64,000 nt of DNA from Paenibacillus_F chitinolyticus_A (GCF_045038035.1 NZ_CP173427.1:5890001-5954000); one strand, 5' to 3'; shown: positions 44,001 to 52,250, numbered from the stretch's first letter. Numbers and translations are program-made. The notes: a model not told the origin generated them from the letters alone.

Positions 44001-44020
44001 TCATGATCCTCCTTAAAAGG

Positions 44021-44362
44021 TTATATTTTTAAGCCTATATACTTTTCAAACTGTTTAATGGTTTCCTCATTGCGTCGATAATAAGTCCATTGTCCGATTC
44101 GTTTCATTTCCACCAGCCCGCTTTGCCATAGGATAGACAAATACTGGGAGGTAGTGGACTGGGAAAGTCCTACTTTGCTGTGAATATCACTAACACAAAC
44201 CCCGCCATCAAAGCCGTTTTCTTTGATGACATGGGCCTGCGCGGAAAAATTATTATCAGGTTCTTTCAACATTTGCAGAATATTTACTCTTATTTGATTT
44301 GACAGAGCCTTGAAGATTTCAACTGCCTGTTCGTCATTTATCATAGTTGATTCCCGATTCAA
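44021..44362 (-). CDS. ArsR family repressor
   Basis: A 113-residue winged-helix protein: FKALSNQIRVNILQML, SDIHSKVGLSQSTTSQYLSI (recognition helix) and GLVEMKRIGQWTYYRR. A single Cys in GGVCVSD near the recognition helix start recalls ArsR's metal or thiol site, but no CxC metal box is present. It heads the operon with the LLM oxidoreductases and probably represses it. ATG 44344 is an alternative start. Confidence 0.9.
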   Translation of the reverse strand: MNRESTMINDEQAVEIFKALSNQIRVNILQMLKEPDNNFSAQAHVIKENGFDGGVCVSDIHSKVGLSQSTTSQYLSILWQSGLVEMKRIGQWTYYRRNEETIKQFEKYIGLKI

Positions 44363-44718
44363 CGGTTCCGCCCCTTTCTAATCTTAATAAAATCTATTTT
44401 GCTTGGAATGCGTATAAACTAATCAAACAAAAGGGTATTGATAATTTGCGATATCTCTATATTACTTTAATTTATACCCAAAATCAAATTTATGCTTTAG
44501 ACATGGCTAGGAAACGGTTTTAAAGGAACTACATAAATTAGCTTAGAGAACAGGTGGCGGAGAGATGCGGATGTTATAGATGAGTTGCTATGGAGAGGAA
44601 AAACATGATATTTAGTATGTCTTTGAGAGAGAGGATGGAAAAGGGATTGTTCATCTTTGTCATGTAACGGAGGTCATCGTGGATATTGCGCTTCCATCAA
44701 AATTGCGCTCGACAAAAA

Positions 44719-44760
44719 ACAGTCGGACACACTTCACAGTGTGCCGATTGGTTTTTTTGT
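44719..44760 (+). terminator. Terminator in the gap
   Basis: Imperfect hairpin CGGACACACT / AGTGTGCCG followed by GGTTTTTTTG. Confidence 0.75.
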
Positions 44761-44844
44761 GGAGCCGATTCTTCAAATATTAAGGCCCGGTAGTAGCAGG
44801 CAATACACCAGGTTACCTGCTTTTTGATCGCAAGTGAACTTCGT

Positions 44845-44883
44845 GCTCGTTAAGCTTAACCATACTATAAGTAAAGCGAAAGA
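44845..44883 (+). repeat. Dispersed repeat, decayed copy
   Basis: GCTCGTTAAGCTTAACCATA then CTATAAGTAAAGCGAAAGAC keeps GTTAAGCT-AACC-AT-ATAAGT-GCGAAA in order, with losses. The inner block has become a perfect AAGCTT palindrome. Confidence 0.6.
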
Positions 44884-44940
44884 CTGAACTGCAAATCGAG
44901 TCCCAATGTTATATCCGCTATATTGCACGAGTAAAAATGA

Positions 44941-46251
44941 TTAACCTAGTTGTTGCACTCCTTTGGACCATACGCCTTGGATGGACAAGGTATCCGAGAT
45001 ATTGGTTGTCGGATCGCCATCTACCAATACAAGGTCAGCGAGCGCCCCTACTGCAATTTGGCCGCGATCGTTAAGACCAAAGCGGCGGGCCGGTTTTGAG
45101 GTAGCGGACTGAAGTGCTTCTATCGGAGTAAACCCGGCCATAACCAGCAATTGCATTTCATGATGAACGCTGGCACCATGCGCGAGGCCTCCGAGATTCG
45201 GAACGGGAACGGGGGAGACATCCGTACCGACCAGAATATCCACTCCGGCCCGGTGAAGATCCATCACGTTTCTAAAGCTATTCTCCATCTGGCCTTGCGG
45301 GAAAGTATTGAAGCTAGAGTTCAAAATATCGATCCATTCCGGACTTAATTTGGAATATACACGCGGATCATTCGCCAATTCCGATGCCGGGTTCCCAAGA
45401 ATGGACGAGTTCAATACCAAACATGGTGTCACGAACGCGCCTGAATCGGCTATGGATTTCACCAATCCGGCCGTGTATCCGGGCCTGTCGATAAACAAGT
45501 GGCCCAATCCGTCCACTCCGATATCAATGGCGCTCTGCGAGGAATCAGCGGTCAAGACGTGAGCTATGACGATTTTATCGCGCTTATGGGCTTCTTCAAC
45601 GGCTGCTTTTAGAATCTCATCGCTCAAAACAGGCAGGCCAGGAGCAGCCATGACCGTCCCTTCTTCGATCATGATTTTAATATAATCGGCTCCATTCTCC
45701 ACTTGGGTACGCACATGTTTGATCGCTTCCTCCACAGTCGTTACTTGGGGCACTTCTTCGTGATCGTGAGCGTAAGCGGCTAGCATAGCTTCCCGGTCCT
45801 CCTTCGATAACTTCTCCAATTCCTTTAATATGAAATCAGGGATTTCATCCCCATCCGGAAGCAGTTCATCCGGATGACCGCCTGGAGCAGTGATCGCTGT
45901 ACCGGCAGAACGTACATCGGCGGCGTCATTCACATTTTTCAACTGGATGGCCCGCCCTCTTTCCGTAAAATCACCGTTCATTTCGAGTTCTGTCGTAACG
46001 CCGAATTTTAAGGCATCCCTTAGTCCGCCAATGGAAGTGTGAACATGCGCATCAATCAAGCCAGGCAGTAATGTTGCGTTTTTCGCATCAATGATGGTAG
46101 CGTTTGCCGGAAGATCTCCGCCTACCGCGATAATGGTTTCCCCTTTGATGACAACATTTCTTGAGTCGATAACTTTTTCCCCATCAAAAATACGTGCATT
46201 TGTAATCGCCGTAACTTGTTCTACAGAAGAGCTTTGGGCTGCATTTTTCAT
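44941..46251 (-). CDS. Amidohydrolase family protein
   Basis: A 436-residue metal-dependent hydrolase of the imidazolonepropionase/prolidase-like group. TLLPGLIDAHVHTS carries the HxH metal site (about residue 68), DYIKIMIEEG the lysine region near 185, IVIAHVLTADS and GLGHLFID the later histidines, and ILVGTDVSPVP the last aspartate. KPARRFGLNDRGQIAVGALA then ADLVLVDGDP is the usual C-terminal cap. The substrate is unknown. ATG 46251 has CAAGGAGGA 9 bases upstream. It diverges from a marR gene and the shared intergenic region carries two GTTAG-N4-CTAAC boxes. Confidence 0.92.
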   Translation of the reverse strand: MKNAAQSSSVEQVTAITNARIFDGEKVIDSRNVVIKGETIIAVGGDLPANATIIDAKNATLLPGLIDAHVHTSIGGLRDALKFGVTTELEMNGDFTERGRAIQLKNVNDAADVRSAGTAITAPGGHPDELLPDGDEIPDFILKELEKLSKEDREAMLAAYAHDHEEVPQVTTVEEAIKHVRTQVENGADYIKIMIEEGTVMAAPGLPVLSDEILKAAVEEAHKRDKIVIAHVLTADSSQSAIDIGVDGLGHLFIDRPGYTAGLVKSIADSGAFVTPCLVLNSSILGNPASELANDPRVYSKLSPEWIDILNSSFNTFPQGQMENSFRNVMDLHRAGVDILVGTDVSPVPVPNLGGLAHGASVHHEMQLLVMAGFTPIEALQSATSKPARRFGLNDRGQIAVGALADLVLVDGDPTTNISDTLSIQGVWSKGVQQLG

Positions 46252-46300
46252 TTTGTTATTCCTCCTTGGAGTTGTTCGTGATTCACTTTGGAGTATAACT

Positions 46301-46391
46301 GTTAGAAAACTAACTGTCAATAAACTAATATTTATTTGACATGCAAGTTAGATCTCTGTATAGTTTATTTACTTACAGTTAGCTTTCTAAC
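46301..46391. promoter_or_regulatory. Divergent promoter region with two MarR-type boxes
   Basis: GTTAG-AAAA-CTAAC (46301-46314) lies in front of the amidohydrolase gene and GTTAG-CTTT-CTAAC (46378-46391) in front of marR. Between them is a clear promoter for marR: TTGACA (46336-46341), 17 bases, TATAGT (46359-46364). The half site AAGTTAG at 46344-46350 is in the spacer. This suggests one MarR protein controlling both directions. Confidence 0.78.
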
Positions 46392-46410
46392 AATTTGGGG
46401 AGGGACGATC

Positions 46411-46839
46411 ATGAAACCTCGTAAGGATACGCCTTATCTGGATTTGTTTCAGATTATTGGCCTTAAGCTAAAGAAAAAGGCGGACGAGAGCATAAAAGAG
46501 TTGGGGTTAAACGCTCAACAAGGAAAAATAATTGGCTATATCTACGAGAATCAAGAAACTGAATTAATTCAGAGGGATCTTGCCGATCGGTTTCACCTGC
46601 GCGGGGCTAGCATTACAACTATGCTTCAAGGTCTTGAGCAAAGAGGATTCATCGAGCGAAAAATTCCAGCCAATAATGAGCGGCAAAAAAATATTTATGT
46701 TTTACCAAAGGCCGTTGAATTGATTGAAGACTTTAATGACTCCTTCCAAAAGGTGGAGGACGAAATCGTTCAAGTCCTTTCCGAAGAGGAGAAGCAAACC
46801 TTAAAGGAATTGTTGATCAAAATAAATGAACGCTTATAA
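46411..46839 (+). CDS. MarR family regulator
   Basis: A 142-residue winged-helix regulator: QQGKIIGYIYENQETELIQR, DLADRFHLRGASITTML (recognition helix), RGFIERKIPANNERQKNIY (wing) and a C-terminal dimer helix. GGGGAGGG precedes ATG 46411; the frame is open further upstream but that part overlaps the promoter. It is divergent from the amidohydrolase and likely represses it and itself through the GTTAG-N4-CTAAC boxes. Confidence 0.92.
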   Translation: MKPRKDTPYLDLFQIIGLKLKKKADESIKELGLNAQQGKIIGYIYENQETELIQRDLADRFHLRGASITTMLQGLEQRGFIERKIPANNERQKNIYVLPKAVELIEDFNDSFQKVEDEIVQVLSEEEKQTLKELLIKINERL

Positions 46840-46974
46840 ATGACGGCGAGGGCGATCTAAACGCGATGTAAATTAGGCATCCATCACAATAGAAAAATTA
46901 TCAAGAACCAGGCATTACAAGAAATATTGATCATATATAGATGATATCCGTTCGGATTTGATGAGGAGGATATC

Positions 46975-48072
46975 ATGCAACCTATGTTACCTAAAGAAAA
47001 ATATTTTGGGCAGTTTGAACTGGTGCATGCTTTTTATGGAGCTATGCCTACAGGTGTCAGCGTTTCCGAAACCGGCCGTATTTTTGTTTGCTTTCCGAAA
47101 TGGGGAGACGACGTTCAATTTACTGTGGCGGAAATTGTTGCGGGTGAATTGCAGCCTTATCCCAGTTTAGAAACCAATTTGGTTAATACGGGAAATATTA
47201 CGATGTCTTTCGTCAGTGTCCAAAGTATCGTTGCGGATGGAAGAGGAACACTTTGGGTACTGGATACGGGAGCACCAAATTTTTCTGAACCTATTCAAGG
47301 GGGAGCAAAATTAGTTGCAGTTGATTTAAGCACGAATACAATAAGGAGAGTATATACCTTTACGGAAGATGTTGTCTTGCCAACCACTTATCTGAATGAT
47401 GTCCGTTTGGATTTCCGGGTTGGAAGAGCAGGCTATGCCTATATAACGGATTCTTCTTCCAATGGGCCAGGGGCTATTATCGTCGTAGATTTAGAAAGTG
47501 GGAACGCGTTTAGGCGGTTAAATGGGGCCATGTCAACTTCACCTGATCCCTATATGTTACCGAAAGTGGAAGGTCAAATTTTGATGAATCGAAACCCGGA
47601 CGGCTCGACTTTCCCATTTAGATTGGCTTCCGATAGTTTGGCGATTTCTCCTGATGGAAAGGTTTTATTTTATGCTGCGCTAACCAGCCGCCAGCTGTTC
47701 TCGATCTCAACAGAAGTCCTAAGAGACAGAAGGATACAGGACAAGGATTTATCCCACTATGTGCAGTATTGGGGGGAAAAAGGGGCGTCTGATGGAATGA
47801 TCACCGGCGCAAAAGGAACCGTTTATGCGGGAGACTATGAAAACAACAGTATCCGGAAGATATTGCCGAATGGCGCAATGGAAACCATCGCACATGACCC
47901 GAGAATTTTATGGCCGGATACTTTTTCGATTGGCCCCGATCAATACTTATATGTCATTGTAAATCAATTACATCGGCAGGCGAGATTTCATTATGGAAGA
48001 GACCTGCGGGAAAAACCATATAGTTTACTTCGTATGAGAATTGATGAATTCCCTGCTCCTACCTTTTCATAA
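46975..48072 (+). CDS. Major royal jelly protein / yellow family beta-propeller
   Basis: A 365-residue protein matching the MRJP/yellow family: GAMPTGVSVSETGRIFVCFP, WVLDTGAPNF, YLNDVRLDFRVGRAGYAYIT and TDSS, SDSLAISPDGKVLFYAALTS, and the closing LWPDTFSIGPDQYLYVIVNQ and L. These are six-bladed propellers related to dopachrome-tautomerase-like proteins; in bacteria the reaction is not known. There is no signal peptide, so it is probably cytoplasmic. GAGGAGG precedes ATG 46975. It stands alone after marR, and a terminator follows. Confidence 0.9.
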   Translation: MQPMLPKEKYFGQFELVHAFYGAMPTGVSVSETGRIFVCFPKWGDDVQFTVAEIVAGELQPYPSLETNLVNTGNITMSFVSVQSIVADGRGTLWVLDTGAPNFSEPIQGGAKLVAVDLSTNTIRRVYTFTEDVVLPTTYLNDVRLDFRVGRAGYAYITDSSSNGPGAIIVVDLESGNAFRRLNGAMSTSPDPYMLPKVEGQILMNRNPDGSTFPFRLASDSLAISPDGKVLFYAALTSRQLFSISTEVLRDRRIQDKDLSHYVQYWGEKGASDGMITGAKGTVYAGDYENNSIRKILPNGAMETIAHDPRILWPDTFSIGPDQYLYVIVNQLHRQARFHYGRDLREKPYSLLRMRIDEFPAPTFS

Positions 48073-48136
48073 TGAAGATAGCTATCCTTCATCAGGGAGC
48101 TGGCCATCACCGGCTCCATCGGATATGACTCTAAAC

Positions 48137-48161
48137 AAAGCCTGCCCAATGGCAGGCTTTT
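48137..48161 (+). terminator. Terminator after the MRJP-family gene
   Basis: Hairpin AAAGCCTGCC / GGCAGGCTTT with loop CAAT. Confidence 0.9.
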
Positions 48162-48237
48162 GATGTTCCACTAGATTGGATTTATTAAACATAAACTTAA
48201 GCTGTAAGGTTATCGTTGCGAGTATATATTCCATAGA

Positions 48238-48467
48238 TTAAAATCAAAACTAGCAGAGGCATACTGTATTTTGTGCTTACACCGCAGGGAGAGACGATCT
48301 ATAAACTGCACGAGCGGCTGGATGAACGCATCCAGGCCGCTGCAGCCCACTTGATGGCCGAGTATACAGGGGAACAGCTGGAGTTCATCCGGGATTTCAT
48401 GAACAAGCTGACGTCCCATTCTTTTCTTCAGCTTGACGAAGAAAAAGCACGAGAGTCAAATTTTTAA
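48238..48467 (+). pseudogene. MarR regulator remnant, C-terminal half
   Basis: After a TAG the frame reads IKIKTSRGILYFVLTPQGET then IYKLHERLDERIQAAAAHLM and EQLEFIRDFMNKL. This is the wing-to-dimer-helix part of a MarR protein; the DNA-binding half is missing and no start or RBS fits. Confidence 0.6.
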
Positions 48468-48571
48468 CACTGCTTAATCGGATGCGGAGAAAAAAATATT
48501 TTATTCAATAATACACGCAGTCCCTCTCGATAGAAGTGCTGCTTTAATGGACGCTCAGTTGGAGCGCAGCG

Positions 48572-48709
48572 GTGCGGGTGCCGGAATCGCTGCGGAAGTT
48601 CAAGGAAACGGTCAGCGGCTATATTCGGGAGTTGGACGGCGTCAGCCTTGAGCAGCTGCTGTGGAAGCCCTCGGAAGACGAATGGTCGCTCGGTCAGATT
48701 AGCCGCTAA
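48572..48709 (+). pseudogene. DinB-like gene remnant, N-terminal part
   Basis: The frame reads VRVPESLRKFKETVSGYIRE then LDGVSLEQLLWKPSEDEWSL and GQ before a TAA. That is the first helix and the W-S-x-x-Q segment of DinB-family proteins, cut where the metal-binding His would follow. GC-rich, unlike the flanks. Confidence 0.5.
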
Positions 48710-48728
48710 CGACCGAGGACGCGGGTAC

Positions 48729-49295
48729 TCATTTCTTTTTCTCCAACTCCGCCTTTAATCGTGCATTCTCTTCCATTAGCTTTTGAACGTCCGCGACATC
48801 CTTGCCGGAAACCCAGCCATACAAATCGTCTCTTGCTGCATACACCGGCAATTGATCACGAAGGACCATTTTAATGTGCCGCACGTCTTCAACATAATAG
48901 ATCGGGATTTGTTCCATGACCGATTGCTTAAACTCTTGAAACTTCTGATAGTATTCAATTGCCGCGAAGTCGTATGGCTTTTGTCTTAATGCTTCCTCTG
49001 TGACAACAAAAGCAAATCTAGGTTTGCCCGTTTCTCCGGCATACTCGTACTCCCAATGCGTATAGCTCTTGGATTCATCAGGAAGCGTTAAACCATAGAA
49101 TCCTCCGAGAATCAGGATATATACATCGGACTCGTCTATCCATCTCTTCCTAATTTTCACTGGACTTTCCTTGAAAAATTGCTCGATTCCAGCAGGGATA
49201 TGACCGGCTTGAAGTACGGCTTCAACAGCGGTATGTCTCTCCTCAATAAGATCGTTGAAAGTAGACGATATGTAAATTTGTAATTTTTTTCTCAT
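48729..49295 (-). CDS. DUF4062 domain protein with C-terminal coiled coil
   Basis: A 188-residue protein. The DUF4062 signature is at the N-terminus (IYISSTFNDLIEERHTAVEA), with WIDESDVYILILGGFYG and SYTHWEYEYA further on, and a short coiled coil at the end (VQKLMEENARLKAELEKKK). The domain has a Rossmann-like fold and is usually the N-terminal part of large NACHT/AAA or TPR signalling and defence proteins; here it stands alone. GGGTGAG precedes ATG 49295. It may be a signalling adaptor; no partner ATPase lies nearby. Confidence 0.85.
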   Translation of the reverse strand: MRKKLQIYISSTFNDLIEERHTAVEAVLQAGHIPAGIEQFFKESPVKIRKRWIDESDVYILILGGFYGLTLPDESKSYTHWEYEYAGETGKPRFAFVVTEEALRQKPYDFAAIEYYQKFQEFKQSVMEQIPIYYVEDVRHIKMVLRDQLPVYAARDDLYGWVSGKDVADVQKLMEENARLKAELEKKK

Positions 49296-49399
49296 AGGCT
49301 CACCCAAATTAAAGAATCAGTATAGATTAAATCTACTACTCTCTCGCTTTATTTGTCAAAATTAACCGGGTTGTGATTCGGGAAGAAAGGATGATAGAA

Positions 49400-50608
49400 A
49401 TGCCAAATGAGGACCAAGCTCGTCCTCCCGTCGGTTCTATTAAAGAAGATGGCCGTTATCCCATTGACCTGACAGGTCCGGGCAGTCACACTCTTGTCAG
49501 ACAAAAAGGTGTGGGCAGCCTATCAATTGGACCCTCCCATTTGGGGAAAAAGGCAGACCTTCACGTCGCGCCCGATTCGCATATCGATTGGACCGTATTC
49601 GATGCCTTTTCCACGCCGGCGGGGTCGCCCTGGCCGCGATTTCTGCATTATACAGGAAGCGATGCAGGTTTCTTTGACTGGGCGCAGAGTCGACCCATTG
49701 AAGAGATGACGTGGGCTCCGATTCTATCTGAAGATACGGTGGTCGATGCCGGCCCGTCCATTTTGCATGGCTTGACTATCGAGTTGGGTCCGTCCGGAGG
49801 GCACCTGAACTTAAAACTTCCGAGGAGGCCTTTCCGTTTGAACGTGTCCGGCGATCTATCACGTTTCTCGGCCACTGGCAATATGCCATCCTCTCTGACA
49901 TTAGCGCCGCGCACCGGCAGACGCAAGAAGGATACCTCCTTCTTGATGCCCGACCTAGGTGAATTGCACCAGGTGACGGGCCTGACGCTGCAGAACGCGC
50001 CGCTGGGACAACCCATCTCGCTGAAGTGTCTGGACCGGTTCCCGAACCTAAACTCACTGAGTTTGTGGGGGAACTTCTGCGACGTGGACTTGTTGGCCCG
50101 GCAAACCCGGTTAACGAATCTGGAGCTGCGCTTCATGCCCGATCTGGAGGACCTCCCGTCCTTGAACGTGTGGCCGCTGCTTGACCGTTTTATCGCATAC
50201 AATGTGGAAGAGTTCACGGGTAAGCGTCTGAAGCAGCAAATGAAAACACGCGCTAAAACCCGCCCGTGGACCGGCCATGCTTCAGTGAGCCAATTGCGAA
50301 AGCCTGAGTGGTGGTCGACCGAGTTCGGACGCCCGTTCTCGTCCTGGCCTAAACGTCTGGCCAAGCCGGCTAACGAAGCTTACAACGTTGCACAGGCAAA
50401 TTTAGCACAGGCCCGCAGCTTTGCCGATGCCGAGGCGGTTATTACCGCTTTTACCGTGCGTTTTAATACGCTCAAAGGCATCGAAACCACCGAACGAGAA
50501 GACCTTGGTGAAGCGGTTTGGCAGCTTAGCCAGTCTGATCATCTGATTGGTCAGCCGATAACGGAGGAAATGGCCCAACGCTGGTTCGATGCAGCACGCA
50601 ATTACTGA
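49400..50608 (+). CDS. Hypothetical protein with leucine-rich-repeat-like segment
   Basis: A 402-residue soluble protein. I do not recognise a named domain. Residues about 110-260 contain several LRR-like turns (GLTIELGPSGGHLNLKL, VTGLTLQNAPLG, LNSLSLWGNFCDVDLL, LTNLELRFMPDLEDLPSL). The C-terminal ~120 residues are helical with AQANLAQARSFADAEAVITA and EDLGEAVWQL, a layout seen in some WGR/LRR-associated proteins. ATG 49400 is used with GAAAGG 9 bases upstream. GC-rich. Divergent from the DUF4062 gene, so the two could be regulated together. Confidence 0.72.
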   Translation: MPNEDQARPPVGSIKEDGRYPIDLTGPGSHTLVRQKGVGSLSIGPSHLGKKADLHVAPDSHIDWTVFDAFSTPAGSPWPRFLHYTGSDAGFFDWAQSRPIEEMTWAPILSEDTVVDAGPSILHGLTIELGPSGGHLNLKLPRRPFRLNVSGDLSRFSATGNMPSSLTLAPRTGRRKKDTSFLMPDLGELHQVTGLTLQNAPLGQPISLKCLDRFPNLNSLSLWGNFCDVDLLARQTRLTNLELRFMPDLEDLPSLNVWPLLDRFIAYNVEEFTGKRLKQQMKTRAKTRPWTGHASVSQLRKPEWWSTEFGRPFSSWPKRLAKPANEAYNVAQANLAQARSFADAEAVITAFTVRFNTLKGIETTEREDLGEAVWQLSQSDHLIGQPITEEMAQRWFDAARNY

Positions 50609-50725
50609 TTGAAATGAGTCGGCTCTGAGGAAATGTTTGAAGCGGGTAGACAACTGCTGTTAATTGGAATTGAAAGTAAGGTCACGGAGGCATTGCAGGA
50701 CAGATAAATAAAATGGATTTAAAGT

Positions 50726-50782
50726 AAGCGTCAAACAGTCCCCACCTTGTCATTTAAGTTGAGGACTGTTTGACGCTTACAA
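50726..50782. mobile_element. 57-bp palindromic MITE-like element with IS66-type ends
   Basis: Perfect 18-base inverted repeat GTAAGCGTCAAACAGTCC / GGACTGTTTGACGCTTAC around a 21-base centre. IS66 elements end in GTAA, and the block TCAAACAG(T)CCCCACCT recurs at 52198-52215 beside the IS66 transposase remnant. No T run follows, and flanking 8-mers do not match, so no target duplication is visible. The gap 50609-51005 also holds the terminator at 50867. Confidence 0.65.
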
Positions 50783-50866
50783 ACCTAATGTACCTGGTGT
50801 TGATAAAAACTTCTCCAAAAAGAAGAAGAACCAAACAGTTACCAAACGTCCGTGCTAGCGGATGGA

Positions 50867-50898
50867 AAAAGAGTCGCTCCCGAAGGAACGACTCTTTC
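50867..50898. terminator. Bidirectional terminator
   Basis: Hairpin AAAGAGTCG / CGACTCTTT with A-rich left and T-rich right flanks. Confidence 0.88.
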
Positions 50899-51005
50899 CT
50901 AATTTAGATAAGTTACATGAATTTTTCCGAAAAACGGAACAAATTGAAACCACAAACCGTCTATAATATGAACCCACATATGGGTTCATCTGGATACCTA
51001 ACTGA

Positions 51006-51701
51006 TTATTGGATATTTTCTTGTTTTGCTTGGTTTTCTTTTTCTTGTTTTGCTTGGTTTTCTTCTGCTTTAATTTGGGCTGATCTTGTAGCTACTTTTT
51101 GTTCAATTTCTTCTTTTTGCTGGGGTGTTAAGAGGTCAAATAATGGATCATTTTTATCAGTAATGTTAGGAGAACTTTGAGCACTGAAACTTGGTGGCCA
51201 TTGAGTTGGTAGATTACTATTATTCCAATAATTAACTCCTAGGTTGATAAACTCTTGGTCCATTGGATCATCAAAATATGAATTCCACCAGCCTATGGAT
51301 GCAGTTCCCGAATAAATTTGATAGGCACCTGCTGCGGAGCTTAATAGAGTGTTTGAAAATCCAGCCGCTCGTCCAACGTATCCGTAGTGCATATTACCAA
51401 GGTCTTCGCCACGCATCCAGTTACCACCGAATCCATATCCATCAGCATTTTTGTATACCTTTTTGTAATCCCAAGGTCCTCCGGAAGGTACTTTGCTAGC
51501 GAACTCTTTGCCTGTTCCAATTGGCCATGTATTTTGTTGCGCATCATTTAAAGCATAATATGCCATATACGCGGCATTTTGTCTCATTTTTAACGAAAAC
51601 TCTGACGTTATAGGGATGACAGAAGCAAATGCGGTACTGCTTAATGAACCAAAAAGGGTGAGTGCAACTAGTGAGGATAGAATTTTTTTTCTATTAAACA
51701 T
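51006..51701 (-). CDS. Secreted protein, polymorphic-toxin type-44-like
   Basis: A 231-residue exported protein with a Sec signal peptide (about 1-26, ending TAFA). The mature part has MRQNAAYMAYYALNDAQQNT, GGPWDYKKVYKNADGYGFGG, GEDLGNMHYGYVGRAAGFSN and a later DQEFINLGVNYW. This pattern of wDyK, GE-x-x-GN-x-x-YG-x-x-G is what I know of the type-44 polymorphic toxin domain (Ntox44), but the call rests on recall. The C-terminus is a charged low-complexity tail with a 24-base tandem repeat encoding KQEKENQA. There is no N-terminal secretion-system trafficking domain, so it would be a free secreted effector. A DUF5412-like membrane protein diverges from it. Confidence 0.7.
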   Translation of the reverse strand: MFNRKKILSSLVALTLFGSLSSTAFASVIPITSEFSLKMRQNAAYMAYYALNDAQQNTWPIGTGKEFASKVPSGGPWDYKKVYKNADGYGFGGNWMRGEDLGNMHYGYVGRAAGFSNTLLSSAAGAYQIYSGTASIGWWNSYFDDPMDQEFINLGVNYWNNSNLPTQWPPSFSAQSSPNITDKNDPLFDLLTPQQKEEIEQKVATRSAQIKAEENQAKQEKENQAKQENIQ

Positions 51702-51786
51702 ATATTTCCTCCTTTGGTATATTCTTCTAGAGTATATTTAGATAGAATGGAAAAGTCAAACAATTTATTTCGAAAGAGGTGCTTCA

Positions 51787-52146
51787 ATGAAGAGATTTTT
51801 GAAGATTAGTCTTGCTACGACTTGTTTAATTGGCCTCTTGATAGGCTACGTGATTTACTATTTCTTTTTCTCAATGGGAAATTTACCTAAGGGGGAATTA
51901 GTAAAAATACTAGATTCTCCTGACAAGAGCTACACGATAAATCTATACCTAGTAAACGGGGGCGCGACTACCGATTTTTCAATCAGAGGAGAACTGATCA
52001 ATAATAAGTCAGCATCTAGTAAAAATATTTATTGGGCTTACCATGAATCGCGTTCTGAACTTTCTTGGGTAAATGATCATACGGTTATCATCAATGGTCA
52101 TGAGTTGAATGTGAAAAAAGATAAGTATGATTGGCGTCGAAATTAA
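51787..52146 (+). CDS. DUF5412-like single-span membrane protein
   Basis: A 119-residue protein with one membrane segment (about 8-30, LATTCLIGLLIGYVIYYFFF) and an outer beta-rich domain: ILDSPDKSYTINLYLVNGGA, TTDFSIRGEL, KNIYWAYHESRSELSWVNDH and TVIINGHELNV. This is the DUF5412 layout. GAAAGAGGTG precedes ATG 51787. It is divergent from the toxin-like gene 85 bases away; an immunity role is possible but is only a guess from position and topology. Confidence 0.78.
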   Translation: MKRFLKISLATTCLIGLLIGYVIYYFFFSMGNLPKGELVKILDSPDKSYTINLYLVNGGATTDFSIRGELINNKSASSKNIYWAYHESRSELSWVNDHTVIINGHELNVKKDKYDWRRN

Positions 52147-52191
52147 AGAAGATAAGCGTAGATCCGAAAGCGAAAATTGATTTCTTCTCTA

Positions 52192-52250
52192 AGTTGAAAG
52201 TCAAACAGCCCCACCTAGGGATGGGAGAGAAGATAAATCTGCTGTTTAAG
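52192..52250. repeat. IS66 terminal region, hairpin-forming
   Basis: GTTGAAAGTCAAACAGCCCC starts a segment that can pair with GCTGTTTAAGACTT at 52236-52249. It lies just beyond the tnpC stop and is taken as the outer end of the IS66 element. It resembles the 50726 palindrome. Confidence 0.5.

Larger units (their letters stand above)
44363..44940. other. Gap with a terminator, a repeat remnant and possible coding debris
   Basis: The first 150 bases are AT-rich and probably hold the ArsR operon promoter. At about 44610-44710 a rightward frame with EREDGKGIVHLCHVTEVIV looks like debris of a gene. A hairpin (TCGGACACACT / AGTGTGCCGA, 44719-44760) with a T7 run is a terminator. A decayed dispersed repeat is at 44845-44883. 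Confidence 0.45.
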
